Shown piece by piece: positions 46,302-55,753 of a stretch of DNA of 64,000 nt. The DNA comes from Pelagibius sp028280305. Lineage in GTDB: Bacteria > Pseudomonadota > Alphaproteobacteria > Kiloniellales > Kiloniellaceae. Positions within the stretch are counted from its first letter, which is position 1; each line of letters begins with the position of its first letter. Made by a program: the position numbers and the translations under genes. The notes beneath the pieces were generated by a model. The model saw only the letters and a list, made by a program, of their open reading frames with translations, searched no databases and was not told the DNA's origin. The DNA is taken from assembly GCF_965233615.1 (NCBI RefSeq), contig NZ_OZ247495.1. One strand, written 5' to 3'.

Positions 46302-48245
46302 ATGAATCGGATTCCCGCCCGCCTCGCCGCCACCCTGATTCTCCTGGCCACCACGATCTTGGGGGAACTGACCGCTTCGGCTCAGGAAGCGGGATCGGAA
46401 ACACCGCTCCCACAGGAGCCACCTTCGCTGCGCTTCGAACTGGCAACCGGCAGCCTGCCGCCCCTGGCCGAACGCCTGCCGCAGACACCGCGGGCGGATC
46501 TGCCAACGCGCGAAGACTGGCGGGAGGGACGCTACGGCGGCAGCCTGCGTCTGCTCAGCCGTTCCGGCCGCGACGCCCGCGATCTGGTGCTGCTGGGCTA
46601 CGCAAGACTGGTGGTCTGGGACGAGTCCTTCGAGTTGGAGCCGGACATCCTGCAGTCGGTCGCCGTAGAAGACGGCCGCATCTTCACCCTCACCCTGCGG
46701 GCCGGCCACCGCTGGTCCGACGGCAGGCCTTTCACCAGCGACGACTTTCGCTTCTGGTGGGAGGACGTTGCCAACAACGAGACGCTTTCGCCGCGCGGAC
46801 TGCCGCCGGAGATGCTGGCCGGGGGCAAGCCCCCGCGCTTTGAAGTGTTGGATGAAGTCACGCTGCGTTTCACCTGGGAAACCGCCAATCCGCTGTTCCT
46901 GCCGGCACTGGCGGGCACCGCACCGCTGTTCATCTACAGGCCCCGCCACTACCTGCAGCAATTTCACGCCGCCTATGTCGACGAGAAGGTGCTGAACGAA
47001 CAGGCCGAGGCCATGGGCCTGCAGTCCTGGAGCGAGCTGTTCAGACGCCGCGACCGGCTGTTCCGTTTCGACAATCCGGAGATGCCGACCCTGCAGCCCT
47101 GGGTGAACACCGTAGCGCCCCCGGCCGAGCGTTTCGTCGCCCGGCGCAATCCCTACTTCCACCGGGTCGACGGTCAAGGCCGCCAACTGCCTTACATCGA
47201 CGAAGTGGTTCTGACCCCAACCCAGCCGCGCCTCATGGCAACCAAGGCCGCGGCGGGGGAAGGCGATCTCATGGCCCGCGGTCTCTCCTTCAGCGATGCG
47301 CCGGTCCTGAAGGCCGCCGAGGAACGCGGTGAGATCACGCTGCGGCTCTGGCCCATCGGACGCGGCGCCCAGTTGGCGCTCTATCCCAACCTCAACGTCG
47401 TTTCCCCGGGCTGGCGCTCGGCGTTGCGCGATGTCCGGTTCCGCCGCGCGCTGTCCCTGGCGACCGATCGCGACGAGTTGAACCAGGTGCTCTACCAGGG
47501 CACGGCGCTGCCCGGCGCCAATACCCTGCTGCCCAGCTCGCCGCTCTATGCCGAAGCCGCGCGGCAGGCCTGGGCCGCTTACGACCCCGACCAGGCCAAT
47601 GCGCTGCTCGACGACATGGGGATGCTGTGGCGTGATCAGGACGGCATCCGCCACCTGCCCGACGGCCGCCGCGCCGATCTGATCATCGAAACCGCCGACA
47701 CCGACCCGGCGGAGGTCGACGCCCTGGAGGTGATCACCGAACAGTGGCGCAAGATCGGCATCGCCGTGCTGGTGCGCAGCCAGGGGCGCCAGGCGGCACG
47801 TCAACGGGTGCGCAGCGGCGCCACCACCATGAGCATCTTCTACGGTCTCACCAACGGCCTGGCGACGGCCTCCATGAGCCCGGCGGAACTGGCCCCGACC
47901 AGCGACCGCCAGAACAACTGGCCGCTCTGGGGCCTTCACTTCGAAAGCAACGGCGCCGCCGGCGAGGCCCCGGAATCGCCCGAGGCACAGGAACTTCTGG
48001 CGCTCTATCAGGCCTGGGTCAGCGGACCGGACGAAGCGGCAAAGGCGAAGATCTGGCAGCGGATGCTGCAGATCCACGCCGACCAGGTCTTCACCGTCGG
48101 CCTCTTGGGCGCCGTCCGCCAGCCGGTGGTCGCGAACGTCGACCTGCGCAACCTGCCTGACGAGGCCGTCTACCTCTACGACCCCGGCGCCTATTTCGGC
48201 CGCTACCGCCCGGATACCTTCTGGTTCGCAAAGAGGCTGAGATAG
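46302..48245 (+). CDS. Periplasmic oligopeptide-type ABC solute-binding protein (SBP_bac_5)
   Basis: 647 residues with a signal peptide (LAATLILLATTILGELTASA, cleaved before QEAG). The fold markers are GRIFTLTLRAGHRWSDGRPF, TSDDFRFWWEDV, RNPYFHRVDGQGRQLPYIDE and RRALSLATDRDELNQVLYQG. The ATG at 46302 has AAGG five bases upstream. No permease or ATPase genes are present, so it works with distant partners or is a stand-alone binding protein. It is divergent from fdhD and upstream of a polyferredoxin gene; the link with formate dehydrogenase is positional. Confidence 0.9.
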   Translation: MNRIPARLAATLILLATTILGELTASAQEAGSETPLPQEPPSLRFELATGSLPPLAERLPQTPRADLPTREDWREGRYGGSLRLLSRSGRDARDLVLLGYARLVVWDESFELEPDILQSVAVEDGRIFTLTLRAGHRWSDGRPFTSDDFRFWWEDVANNETLSPRGLPPEMLAGGKPPRFEVLDEVTLRFTWETANPLFLPALAGTAPLFIYRPRHYLQQFHAAYVDEKVLNEQAEAMGLQSWSELFRRRDRLFRFDNPEMPTLQPWVNTVAPPAERFVARRNPYFHRVDGQGRQLPYIDEVVLTPTQPRLMATKAAAGEGDLMARGLSFSDAPVLKAAEERGEITLRLWPIGRGAQLALYPNLNVVSPGWRSALRDVRFRRALSLATDRDELNQVLYQGTALPGANTLLPSSPLYAEAARQAWAAYDPDQANALLDDMGMLWRDQDGIRHLPDGRRADLIIETADTDPAEVDALEVITEQWRKIGIAVLVRSQGRQAARQRVRSGATTMSIFYGLTNGLATASMSPAELAPTSDRQNNWPLWGLHFESNGAAGEAPESPEAQELLALYQAWVSGPDEAAKAKIWQRMLQIHADQVFTVGLLGAVRQPVVANVDLRNLPDEAVYLYDPGAYFGRYRPDTFWFAKRLR

Positions 48246-48449
48246 GCGGCAAATCCCGCAGGAAAATTAGGGTCGTCTTTGTCGGGGCCGAAACGGTAGT
48301 ATGCAGTTGAGTGGTCATACCAATTGGTCCGAAGATCAGGCCAAAAGGACGACACGCCGAAAAACAACGAAAAGCGGTCCGAAGGGGTAGCCGGCGCGTC
48401 GGGGCGCGGCGCTCGCAGTCAGCGGAACCGCCTGGTGGAGAGACAGTCT

Positions 48450-50543
48450 ATGGAGATGGGCGGCAAGCGCGTCCTCGTCTGCAATTGCGAAGCTTCCATG
48501 CCGCTGGACGAAAAGGCGCTGACCAAAGCCTGTCAGGCAGCGGGGGCCAGCGGGGAAGCCGACCTCAACAGCCAGCTCTGCCGGGCACAGCTCGGCAACT
48601 TCCAGCAGGCGATCCTCGGTGACCAGCCGGTGCTGGTCGCCTGCACCCAGGAAGCGCCGCTGTTCGGCGAGGTGGCGGCGGAGGACAATCCCCAGGCGAA
48701 CATCGATTTCGTCAACATCCGTGAGGACGCCGGCTGGTCCGCCGAGGCCGGCGGCGCAACGCCGAAGATCGCCGCGCTGCTGGCGGCCGCCGCGGTGGAG
48801 GCCGAACCGACCCCGCTGGTCGCCCTGGCATCGCAAGGGGTCTGCCTGGTCTACGGCAAGGACGAACGGGCGATCGAAGCCGCCAAGCAATTGGCCGGCC
48901 GCCTGGAGGTGACGGTGCTGCTGAGCCGGCCCGGCGAGATCCTGCCGCCGCGCAACATGGACGTGCCGGTCTTCAAGGGCAGCATCGTCCAGGCCAAAGG
49001 GCACATGGGCGGTTTCGGCATCACGGTGAATGACTACGCCCCCGCCTCCCCCTCCGGCCGGGCGCAGTTGGTCTTCGAGGCGCCGCGCGACAACGCCTTT
49101 TCCGAATGCGATCTGATCCTCGATCTGACCGGCGGTACGCCGCTGTTCCCGGCCCATGAGAAACGCGACGGCTACCTGAGGCCCGACCCCGGCGATCCCG
49201 TCGCCGTGCAGCGCGCGCTCTTCGAACTGGGCGACATGGTGGGCGAGTATGACAAGCCGCGTTACGTGAAGTACAATGGCGACATCTGTGCCCATTCGCG
49301 CAGCCGCAAGACCGGCTGCACCCGCTGTCTGGACGTCTGCCCGACCTCGGCCATCACCTCCGCCGGCGATACGGTGGAGATCGATCCGCTGGTCTGTGCC
49401 GGCTGCGGGTCTTGCGCTTCGGTCTGCCCGACCGGCGCGGCCACCTATCAGTTGCCCGCCGGCGACAGCCTGTTCATGCGGTTGCGCGAACTGCTCGACG
49501 CCTACGGCAAGGCCGGCGGCGCGGCCCCCCTGCTGCTGCTGCATGACGACAAACACGGCGCCGAGGTGATCGCCCTCTCGGCCCGCCTCGGCCGCGGCCT
49601 GCCGGCGCGTGTCCTGCCCCTGCCCTTGAACGAGGTCACCCAGGTCGGAATCGATTTCCTCGCCGCCGCCTTCGCTTACGGCGCCGAACAGGTGGTCATC
49701 CTGGCCGACCCGAAAAAGCGCGACGAGTTGAGCGGCCTGGCCGGTCAGATCGGTCTGGCGGAAGCGGTCCTGAGCGGCCTCGGCTACGGCGCCGGCCGCA
49801 TTCATCTCGTCGACGACGCCGACCCGGAAGCGCTGGAACGGCAGCTCTATGATCTTGCCGTGCCGGAGCAGCATATGACCGGCGGCAACTTCCTGCCCCT
49901 CGGCGGCAAGCGCAGCCGGGCCTTCCTGGCTTTGCGTCATCTGCACGACAAGGCGCCGCAGCCGGTCGATCAGCTCCCCTTACCACCCGGCGCGCCCTTC
50001 GGCGCCGTAAAAGTCGATACCGAGGGCTGCACCCTCTGTCTCGCCTGTGTCGGCGCCTGCCCGACCGGCGCCCTGCTGGACGACGAGAGCCGTCCCTGGC
50101 TCGGCTTCAAGGAGGACGCCTGCGTGCAGTGCGGGCTCTGCCGCAACACCTGCCCGGAGTCCGTGATCACGCTGGAGCCGCGGCTGAACTTCACCAGCGA
50201 GGCCATGGGCGCCGTCGCCCTCAACGAGGCAGAGCCCTTCGAGTGCATTCGCTGCGGCAAACCCTTCGGCGTGCGCCAGTCGATCGAGCGGATCGCCGAT
50301 CAGTTGGCCGGCAAGCATCACATGTTCCAGGACAGCGACCAGATCGACCGCATCAAGATGTGCGACGACTGCCGGGTGACCGTGCAGTTCGAAAGCCCTG
50401 ACAATCCCTTCCAGGGCGCTGCCCGCCCGACACCGCGCACCACCGACGACTACCTGCGCGAGCGCGAGATCGAGGACGCCCGACAGAAGGTCCTGGCGGA
50501 GCGGGCCAACGGGAAGCCGGAAGACGGCAGCGGTAACGCTTGA
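48450..50543 (+). CDS. Polyferredoxin-like protein of the formate dehydrogenase accessory locus
   Basis: 697 residues. Eight-cysteine ferredoxin sites begin near residue 290 (CTRCLDVCPTSAITS, then CAGCGSCASVCPTGA) and near 527 and 558 (CTLCLACVGACPTGAL, then CVQCGLCRNTCPES). Extra pairs are CIRCGKP (about 599) and CDDC (about 638). The N-terminal part holds CNCEASMP and IVQAKGHMGGFGITVNDYAP, a NAD-enzyme-like region. It is soluble and cytoplasmic. Proteins of this layout accompany alphaproteobacterial formate dehydrogenase accessory genes, from memory; a redox role in cofactor insertion is inferred. GGAG lies about nine bases before the ATG at 48450. Confidence 0.88.
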   Translation: MEMGGKRVLVCNCEASMPLDEKALTKACQAAGASGEADLNSQLCRAQLGNFQQAILGDQPVLVACTQEAPLFGEVAAEDNPQANIDFVNIREDAGWSAEAGGATPKIAALLAAAAVEAEPTPLVALASQGVCLVYGKDERAIEAAKQLAGRLEVTVLLSRPGEILPPRNMDVPVFKGSIVQAKGHMGGFGITVNDYAPASPSGRAQLVFEAPRDNAFSECDLILDLTGGTPLFPAHEKRDGYLRPDPGDPVAVQRALFELGDMVGEYDKPRYVKYNGDICAHSRSRKTGCTRCLDVCPTSAITSAGDTVEIDPLVCAGCGSCASVCPTGAATYQLPAGDSLFMRLRELLDAYGKAGGAAPLLLLHDDKHGAEVIALSARLGRGLPARVLPLPLNEVTQVGIDFLAAAFAYGAEQVVILADPKKRDELSGLAGQIGLAEAVLSGLGYGAGRIHLVDDADPEALERQLYDLAVPEQHMTGGNFLPLGGKRSRAFLALRHLHDKAPQPVDQLPLPPGAPFGAVKVDTEGCTLCLACVGACPTGALLDDESRPWLGFKEDACVQCGLCRNTCPESVITLEPRLNFTSEAMGAVALNEAEPFECIRCGKPFGVRQSIERIADQLAGKHHMFQDSDQIDRIKMCDDCRVTVQFESPDNPFQGAARPTPRTTDDYLREREIEDARQKVLAERANGKPEDGSGNA

Positions 50544-50597
50544 GGCCTGGGCGGCGGTTAATCGCCTTTTCACCAAGAGCGGAGTAGGCTTGTCGCC

Positions 50598-51473
50598 ATG
50601 ACTTCTGACGGCGAAAAGCCCGACCCCTTTCTCCATGCCTACCGCGACGATCTGGCGGCGGCTTCACTGAAGGGCCGGGTATCGGCAGAACGGTTCACCG
50701 AGGGCCGGCAAGCCGGTATCTGCAAAGGCCTTGTCGACCTGCGCCGCGAACCCAACGCGACTTCGCGCCTCGACACCCAGTTGCTGTTCGGCGAAACCGT
50801 TACGGTCTACGACGAACGCGATGGCTGGGCCTGGGTCCAGAACGAAACCGACAGCTACGTCGGCTATGTCGAGAGCGCTGCCCTAGGCGAAGCGCCGAAG
50901 CCGCCGACCCATCATGTGTCGGCCCTGCGCAGCTACCTGTTTCCGGAACCGGACCTGAAGGCACCGCCGCTGGGCTGCCTCAGCATCGCCTCGCCCGTCC
51001 GCGTCGTCGGCGAAGACGGAGACTACGCGGCCTTGGAGGGCAGCGGCTTCCTCTATCGCAAACACCTCGCGGCCCTGCCGTCGGAAAACGAAAGCGACTA
51101 TGTCGCCAGCGCGCTGCGTTTCCTCGGCACGCCCTACTATTGGGGCGGGCGCAGCAGCATCGGTCTGGACTGCGCCGCGCTTATTCAGATCTGCCTCGCC
51201 CGCGCGGGGATGCCGGTATTGCGCGATTCCTACATGCAGGGCAGCTCGGTCGGGCAGGCCGTCGACTGGCGGCCGGGCGAAACGCTTTTGCGACGCGGCG
51301 ACCTCGTCTACTTCCCCGGCCACTGCGTCATCATGCTGGACGACCGGGAAGTGGTGCACGCCAATGCCTTCACCATGTCGGTGGCCATTGAAGCGCTGGA
51401 AGCGGTGGAGCAACGGGTCATCGCCGAAAGCGGCGGCACCGGCATCACCGGCGTCCGGCGGCTCCGCCCTTAG
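50598..51473 (+). CDS. NlpC/P60 cysteine peptidase with SH3 domain
   Basis: 291 residues. An SH3-like bacterial domain (about 55-95, TQLLFGETVTVYDERDGWAW) and a second at about 105-155 precede the NlpC/P60 domain. The nucleophile is Cys192 in GLDCAALIQICL, and the histidine is His242 in PGHCVIMLD, with His254 as the likely third residue. The preceding RFLGTPYYWGGRSS is the usual lead-in. It probably cleaves peptidoglycan peptides (dipeptidyl-peptidase VI type). No signal peptide is seen, so it may act on recycled cell-wall peptides in the cytoplasm. Confidence 0.9.
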   Translation: MTSDGEKPDPFLHAYRDDLAAASLKGRVSAERFTEGRQAGICKGLVDLRREPNATSRLDTQLLFGETVTVYDERDGWAWVQNETDSYVGYVESAALGEAPKPPTHHVSALRSYLFPEPDLKAPPLGCLSIASPVRVVGEDGDYAALEGSGFLYRKHLAALPSENESDYVASALRFLGTPYYWGGRSSIGLDCAALIQICLARAGMPVLRDSYMQGSSVGQAVDWRPGETLLRRGDLVYFPGHCVIMLDDREVVHANAFTMSVAIEALEAVEQRVIAESGGTGITGVRRLRP

Positions 51474-51507
51474 ACCCGGCTTAGATCCGGCCTGCAATCC
51501 GCCTGGA

Positions 51508-51819
51508 CTATTGCGGCGGGGGCCCGCTGCCGCCGCCCACCTGGGCCTGACAGAGCGCCTCGGCCCGGCTCTTGAACAGATCCGCCTGCTGGGCGGTGAT
51601 GGTGCCCTCGGCGGCCATGCGGTCGATATCCACGGCCCGTTCCGCCAGACAGCGCGCCACGGGGTCGTCTGCCGCAAGGCCGGCTTCTTCCGGCGGTGGA
51701 AAGATGTCGTCGCGGTGCATCCAGCCCAGGGCGGCAGCCATAAGGAAGGCCACCCCAAGGGCCCAGAGTCGGGCAGCCGGGCGGTCTAGAAATGAGACCT
51801 TTTGAGACGAATCCGTCAT
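51508..51819 (-). CDS. Small single-pass membrane protein, unknown function
   Basis: 103 residues. A membrane span (about 16-34, RLWALGVAFLMAAALGWM) is followed by an outer part with AADDPVARCLAERAVDIDRM and QQADLFKSRAEALCQAQVGG. The two cysteines may pair. The ATG at 51819 lies 12 codons after a longer alternative and fits the membrane topology. No family recognised. It is convergent with the NlpC/P60 gene and divergent from moaA. Confidence 0.6.
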   Translation of the reverse strand: MTDSSQKVSFLDRPAARLWALGVAFLMAAALGWMHRDDIFPPPEEAGLAADDPVARCLAERAVDIDRMAAEGTITAQQADLFKSRAEALCQAQVGGGSGPPPQ

Positions 51820-52024
51820 GCCCGAGAGGCTAAAGCCCCAGGATTGCCGCCGCAAGCCGGGCCATCGGCGGCCTGGGCGGAAATGTTCTTGGAAAATGGC
51901 TTGCCCCTACGAAAGTTGGGGGCGAAATATCGGCCGGCTGCTATTATTTTGATAAGCATCAATGAGGTGCGCCGGTTCCGCAGTCAACTTGGGCCGGACA
52001 AGACCAAGGTTTGGGAGAGGCTTG

Positions 52025-53026
52025 ATGGCAGAGATGATCGATCCCTTCGGGAGGGCGATCACCTACCTTCGTGTATCGGTGACGGATCGTTGTGACTTCC
52101 GCTGCGTTTACTGCATGGCGGAGAACATGACCTTCCTGCCGAAATCGGACATTTTGAGCCTGGAAGAGCTCGACCGGGTCTGCAGCGCTTTCGTGCGCCA
52201 GGGCGTGAAGAAGCTGCGCATGACCGGCGGCGAGCCGCTGGTGCGCCGCGACATCATGAAGCTGTTCCGCAGCCTGTCGCGCCACCTTGAAAGTGGTGCC
52301 CTGAATGAACTGACGCTCACCACCAACGGCAGCCAGCTCGGCCGCTTCGCCCATGAACTGGCGGATATCGGCGTGCGGCGGGTGAACGTTTCCCTCGACA
52401 CGCTGAACCCGGACAAGTTCGCCGCCATCACCCGCTGGGGCAAACTCGATCAGGTGATGGCCGGGCTCGATGCGGCCAAGGCGGCCGGGCTGCAGGTGAA
52501 GATCAACGCCGTGGCGCTGAAGGGCGTCAACGACGACGAGGTCGACCGGCTGGTCTCCTGGTGCGGCGACGAGGGTTTCGATCTGACCTTCATCGAAGTC
52601 ATGCCGATGGGCGACATCGGCGGCGAGGACCGGGTTGAACAGTATTGGCCGCTTTCCATGCTGCGCGCGCAGTTGGCCGAATCCTGGACTCTGGACGAGA
52701 TCGACTATCAGACCGGCGGACCGGCCCGCTACGTGCGGGTGAAGGAAACCGGCGGACGCATCGGCTTCATCACGCCGATGACCCATAACTTCTGTGAAAG
52801 CTGCAACCGCGTGCGGCTGACCTGCACCGGCACCCTCTATATGTGCCTGGGCCAGGAAGACGCCGCCGACCTGCGGGCGCCTCTGCGCGCCAGCGAGAGC
52901 GACGGCCTGCTCGACGATGCGATCATGGAAGCCATCGGCCGCAAGCCGAAGGGCCACGACTTCATCATCGACCGCCGCCGCAAGCAGCCGGCGGTGTCGC
53001 GCCACATGAGCGTCACCGGCGGCTGA
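52025..53026 (+). CDS. moaA: GTP 3',8-cyclase MoaA
   Basis: The radical-SAM enzyme for the first step of molybdenum cofactor synthesis. 333 residues from the ATG at 52025 with GGGAGAGG five bases upstream. The SAM-binding cysteines are Cys23, Cys27 and Cys30 in DRCDFRCVYCM. MTGGEPLVRRDIMKL and LTTNGSQLG are core motifs, and the C-terminal cluster cysteines are in NFCESCNRVRLTCTG plus CLGQED. The protein ends with the functionally important Gly-Gly (SVTGG). It is close to mobA and fdhD, so this end of the window is a cofactor region. Confidence 0.97.
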   Translation: MAEMIDPFGRAITYLRVSVTDRCDFRCVYCMAENMTFLPKSDILSLEELDRVCSAFVRQGVKKLRMTGGEPLVRRDIMKLFRSLSRHLESGALNELTLTTNGSQLGRFAHELADIGVRRVNVSLDTLNPDKFAAITRWGKLDQVMAGLDAAKAAGLQVKINAVALKGVNDDEVDRLVSWCGDEGFDLTFIEVMPMGDIGGEDRVEQYWPLSMLRAQLAESWTLDEIDYQTGGPARYVRVKETGGRIGFITPMTHNFCESCNRVRLTCTGTLYMCLGQEDAADLRAPLRASESDGLLDDAIMEAIGRKPKGHDFIIDRRRKQPAVSRHMSVTGG

Positions 53027-53045
53027 ACCTGCCGGCCAGTCCCGA

Positions 53046-53561
53046 CTACTTGATCAGAACCTGATGGGCGAAGTCGCGCCCGTTGGAAATGGTGATCTGC
53101 TCGAAGCCGAGCATCTTCGCCAGATCGAAGAAGGTGAAGTAGTCCTCCACACCCAGTTCCGAGAAAACCGGCAGAAGGCGGGCCACCGCGGTCATCTGGG
53201 CGAAGATCGCCCGCGCCCGGTAGACGGTGTCGATCCGGCCGTCGTCCAGCGCCACGATGATGAGTTTTTCGGCCTCCGACCCCTTGGCGAAGATCGCCGC
53301 CGTCGGCGGATAGGGCGCCTTGTTCTGTTCGCTGGTGATGCCGGTAACAAAGGCGATGCGCGCTTTGCGGGAGGCCTCCGGCAGGGTGAAGGAGCGCGCC
53401 TGATAGGTCTCTGTCGTCTCGGGTACGGGATAATAATACTCCGAGTGACGGTCATCCGCCCGGGCCGCGCCCCCGGCTGCCGTCATGGCGACCAGCGCCA
53501 TTCCAAAGACCCCCATCAAGGCCACTAAAAACTGTCGTCCGGTCCGCAAACCAGCCTGCAT
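53046..53561 (-). CDS. Secreted conserved protein next to moaA, function unknown
   Basis: 171 residues with a signal peptide (LVALMGVFGMALVAMTAAGG, cleavage after ARA). The mature part has TYQARSFTLPEASRKARIAF, FVTGITSEQNKAPYPPTAAI, LIIVALDDGRIDTVYRARAI and YFTFFDLAKMLGFEQITISN, ending FAHQVLIK. I recall close relatives in Rhodospirillales that databases label molybdopterin-guanine dinucleotide protein A; the sequence shown has no nucleotide-binding motif, so that label looks wrong. It is convergent with moaA. Confidence 0.7.
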   Translation of the reverse strand: MQAGLRTGRQFLVALMGVFGMALVAMTAAGGAARADDRHSEYYYPVPETTETYQARSFTLPEASRKARIAFVTGITSEQNKAPYPPTAAIFAKGSEAEKLIIVALDDGRIDTVYRARAIFAQMTAVARLLPVFSELGVEDYFTFFDLAKMLGFEQITISNGRDFAHQVLIK

Positions 53562-53811
53562 CTACCCTCTCCCTGTTCTTTGACCCACCAGTATTGGCGC
53601 GCAGCCTGCGGGAGCCCCCGCGGTTTGGCAAGTAACGGTTTTGGCAGTGGGCTTCCGTTTTCGCCCATTCATTCGGGGAAGAACGCAGTCTGGCGCTGTC
53701 CCGGCTGATCGCTATACTCGGCCACATTGAGGCTGGGCAATCCGGCCGGCCGGCCCGGGTAACGTGCTCAGGCGCGGTTTCTGGGAGACTGGCTTTCCAT
53801 AAGAGGACTCA

Positions 53812-54585
53812 TTGGCCGTGACCGACCCTAAGATTGCGCTCGTCGCCAGTGATACGCCCGAGGCGGCGGCAGCCTTGGCGCGGCTGGAAAAGCGTTATGG
53901 CGGTACCAAGGCGGAGGACGCCGACATCATCGTCGCCCTGGGCGGCGATGGCTTCATGCTCGAATCCCTGCACCGCGTGATGGGAAGCGGCAAGCCGATC
54001 TATGGCATGAACTGCGGCACTGTCGGCTTTCTGATGAACCAGTACCATGAGGACGACCTGGCGGAACGCGTCGCCCAGGCCGAACAGGCGACCCTGCATC
54101 CCCTGCGCATGACCGCCGACTGCGTCAACGGCGAAACCAGCGAAGCCATCGCCATCAACGAGGTCTCCCTGCTGCGCGAAAGCCGGCAGGCCGCCAAGGT
54201 CGGCATCGCCGTCGACGGCGTCCAGCGCATGGACGAGCTGATCTGCGACGGCATCCTGGTTTCCACCGCCGCCGGCAGCACGGCCTACAACCTCTCCGCC
54301 CATGGCCCGATCATTCCCATCGGCGGACAGCTTCTGGCTCTCACACCCATCAGCGCCTTTCGTCCGAGGCGCTGGCGCGGCGCCTTGCTGCCGGCCACCG
54401 CCGAGGTCACCTTCGAGGTGCTCGAGGCAAAGAAGCGCCCCGTCTCGGCAACGGCGGACTTCACGGAAGTGCGTGACGTCGCCCGGGTAAGAGTGCGCGA
54501 AGACCAGACCCTCGATCTGAACCTGCTCTTCGACCCCGAACACGATCTGGAAGAGCGCATCATCAAAGAGCAGTTCCAGCCCTAA
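53812..54585 (+). CDS. nadK: NAD kinase
   Basis: NadK phosphorylates NAD to NADP. 257 residues, the short form usual in alphaproteobacteria. The GGDG motif (44-47) is in IIVALGGDGFMLESLH. GMNCGTVGFLMNQY, INEVSLLRESRQAAKVGIAV, then DGILVSTAAGSTAYNLSAHG follow the family order. The TTG at 53812 has AGAGGA four bases upstream; a GTG two codons later is the alternative. It stands alone on its strand with 250 bases before it, and the next gene is convergent. Confidence 0.94.
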   Translation: MAVTDPKIALVASDTPEAAAALARLEKRYGGTKAEDADIIVALGGDGFMLESLHRVMGSGKPIYGMNCGTVGFLMNQYHEDDLAERVAQAEQATLHPLRMTADCVNGETSEAIAINEVSLLRESRQAAKVGIAVDGVQRMDELICDGILVSTAAGSTAYNLSAHGPIIPIGGQLLALTPISAFRPRRWRGALLPATAEVTFEVLEAKKRPVSATADFTEVRDVARVRVREDQTLDLNLLFDPEHDLEERIIKEQFQP

Positions 54586-54685
54586 CGCTTCTTGGCGTCG
54601 GTATCCGTAAGTCACAACTGCCGTAAGGAAACGAAGGGTGGCCGCCTGAACTGTTATCTGCAGAAGGTCTCTGGCATTCCGCCGG

Positions 54686-55753
54686 TCAACCGACAGAGCG
54701 CCGAATGACCTTTGAGAGGGCGGCCAATATGCGTGGCCTGGAGGCGGCGATGAGCTTCCAGGACAAAACCGCCCTCGCCATGCGCTGCGGCAGCAGACCC
54801 ACGGAGAGGAACCAGGCAGCCAAAAAAGCGCGTCGCCGCAGGGATGCATTCATCTCCAGTGTTGCCGCCGCACCGGCGGCGCCCAGCGCCAGTCTGGAGT
54901 CTTCCGCGACCGGGTGCCGGGTCTCGTCCGCGCAGAGAGAGGCCAGGCGCTGTTCCAGATGGGTCGGATCGCGCAGGCAGACATCATCGGGCAAGATCAT
55001 GCCGGCCTCCGCTGTTTGCCGGGCAAGTGCCGCCATGCGATGGAAATCGTGCTGTATGCGCCAACGCGCGCCCTCGGCAAGTCTGCCGTTGAAGGCCGAG
55101 TGATTGGCGCCGTGCCGGCGATAGGCGCCGAGACAGTTGTCGATCGCGGTTACTCTTCCGTGAACCGGAGCGACCGTCACAAGATAGCCGTCTGCCCCTT
55201 GGCGAAACGCGGCCTCCGGTATCGGCAATATGGACTCCAGCGTCCGGCGATCGAAGGCAAGGCCGCTGGTAACCGTCGTCTGGTAGCGGCCGCGCCGCAG
55301 CAGGGCGGGCATGACGTTACCCTCGTCAAACGGCAGCTCGGGTGGTGGATAGGTGTCGGTGATCCGTCGCTCCTCGTCGACGACATGCAGCCGGAACTGC
55401 GCCTGCGTCGTCGCGCTGTCACAGGCATCGATCACCGTCGATACGGCGTCGGGGTAGAGGTAATCATCCGCATCCAGGAAAAAGACGACAGCACCGGACG
55501 ACGCCGCAAAACCGGTGTTGAAGGCAGCCGCATGCCCGGCATTGCGCGTTTTCAGGCAGGAAACAACCCTGGAACCGTAGGACCGGATGACGTCGGGCGA
55601 CTCATCGCTTGAGGCGTCGTCAACGACAATCACCTCGACATTGCTGTGATTCTGATTGAGGGCGCTGCTGATGCAACGATCGAGAAACTGCGCGTAGTTA
55701 TAGTTCGCGATGATGATCGACGCCGGGATGCGCGCTTTCGGGGCTTGCATCAC
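54686..55753 (-). CDS. Family 2 glycosyltransferase
   Basis: 355 residues. The GT-A start IIIANYNYAQFLDRCISSAL, EVIVVDDASSDESPDVIRSY with the first conserved acidic pair, and AVVFFLDADDYLYPDAVSTV with the metal-binding DAD motif, are the GT2 signature. A helical C-terminal part with a moderately hydrophobic segment (AAWFLSVGLLPQRMARAVLS) may touch the membrane. The acceptor is unknown; no other sugar genes are nearby. It is convergent with nadK. Confidence 0.9.
   Translation of the reverse strand: MMQAPKARIPASIIIANYNYAQFLDRCISSALNQNHSNVEVIVVDDASSDESPDVIRSYGSRVVSCLKTRNAGHAAAFNTGFAASSGAVVFFLDADDYLYPDAVSTVIDACDSATTQAQFRLHVVDEERRITDTYPPPELPFDEGNVMPALLRRGRYQTTVTSGLAFDRRTLESILPIPEAAFRQGADGYLVTVAPVHGRVTAIDNCLGAYRRHGANHSAFNGRLAEGARWRIQHDFHRMAALARQTAEAGMILPDDVCLRDPTHLEQRLASLCADETRHPVAEDSRLALGAAGAAATLEMNASLRRRAFLAAWFLSVGLLPQRMARAVLSWKLIAASRPRILAALSKVIRRSVG

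Noticed and set aside
46209..48077. Open frame of 622 codons opposite the solute-binding protein gene
   Set aside because: It is a GC-driven shadow of a well-supported gene with signal peptide and family motifs.
48336..49946. Open frame of 536 codons opposite the polyferredoxin gene
   Set aside because: The plus strand carries conserved cysteine clusters; the antisense product is low-complexity Gly/Ala/Arg/Gln.
51820..52024. Possible Moco riboswitch in the moaA leader
   Set aside because: I looked for pairings or sequence like the formate dehydrogenase leader and found none.
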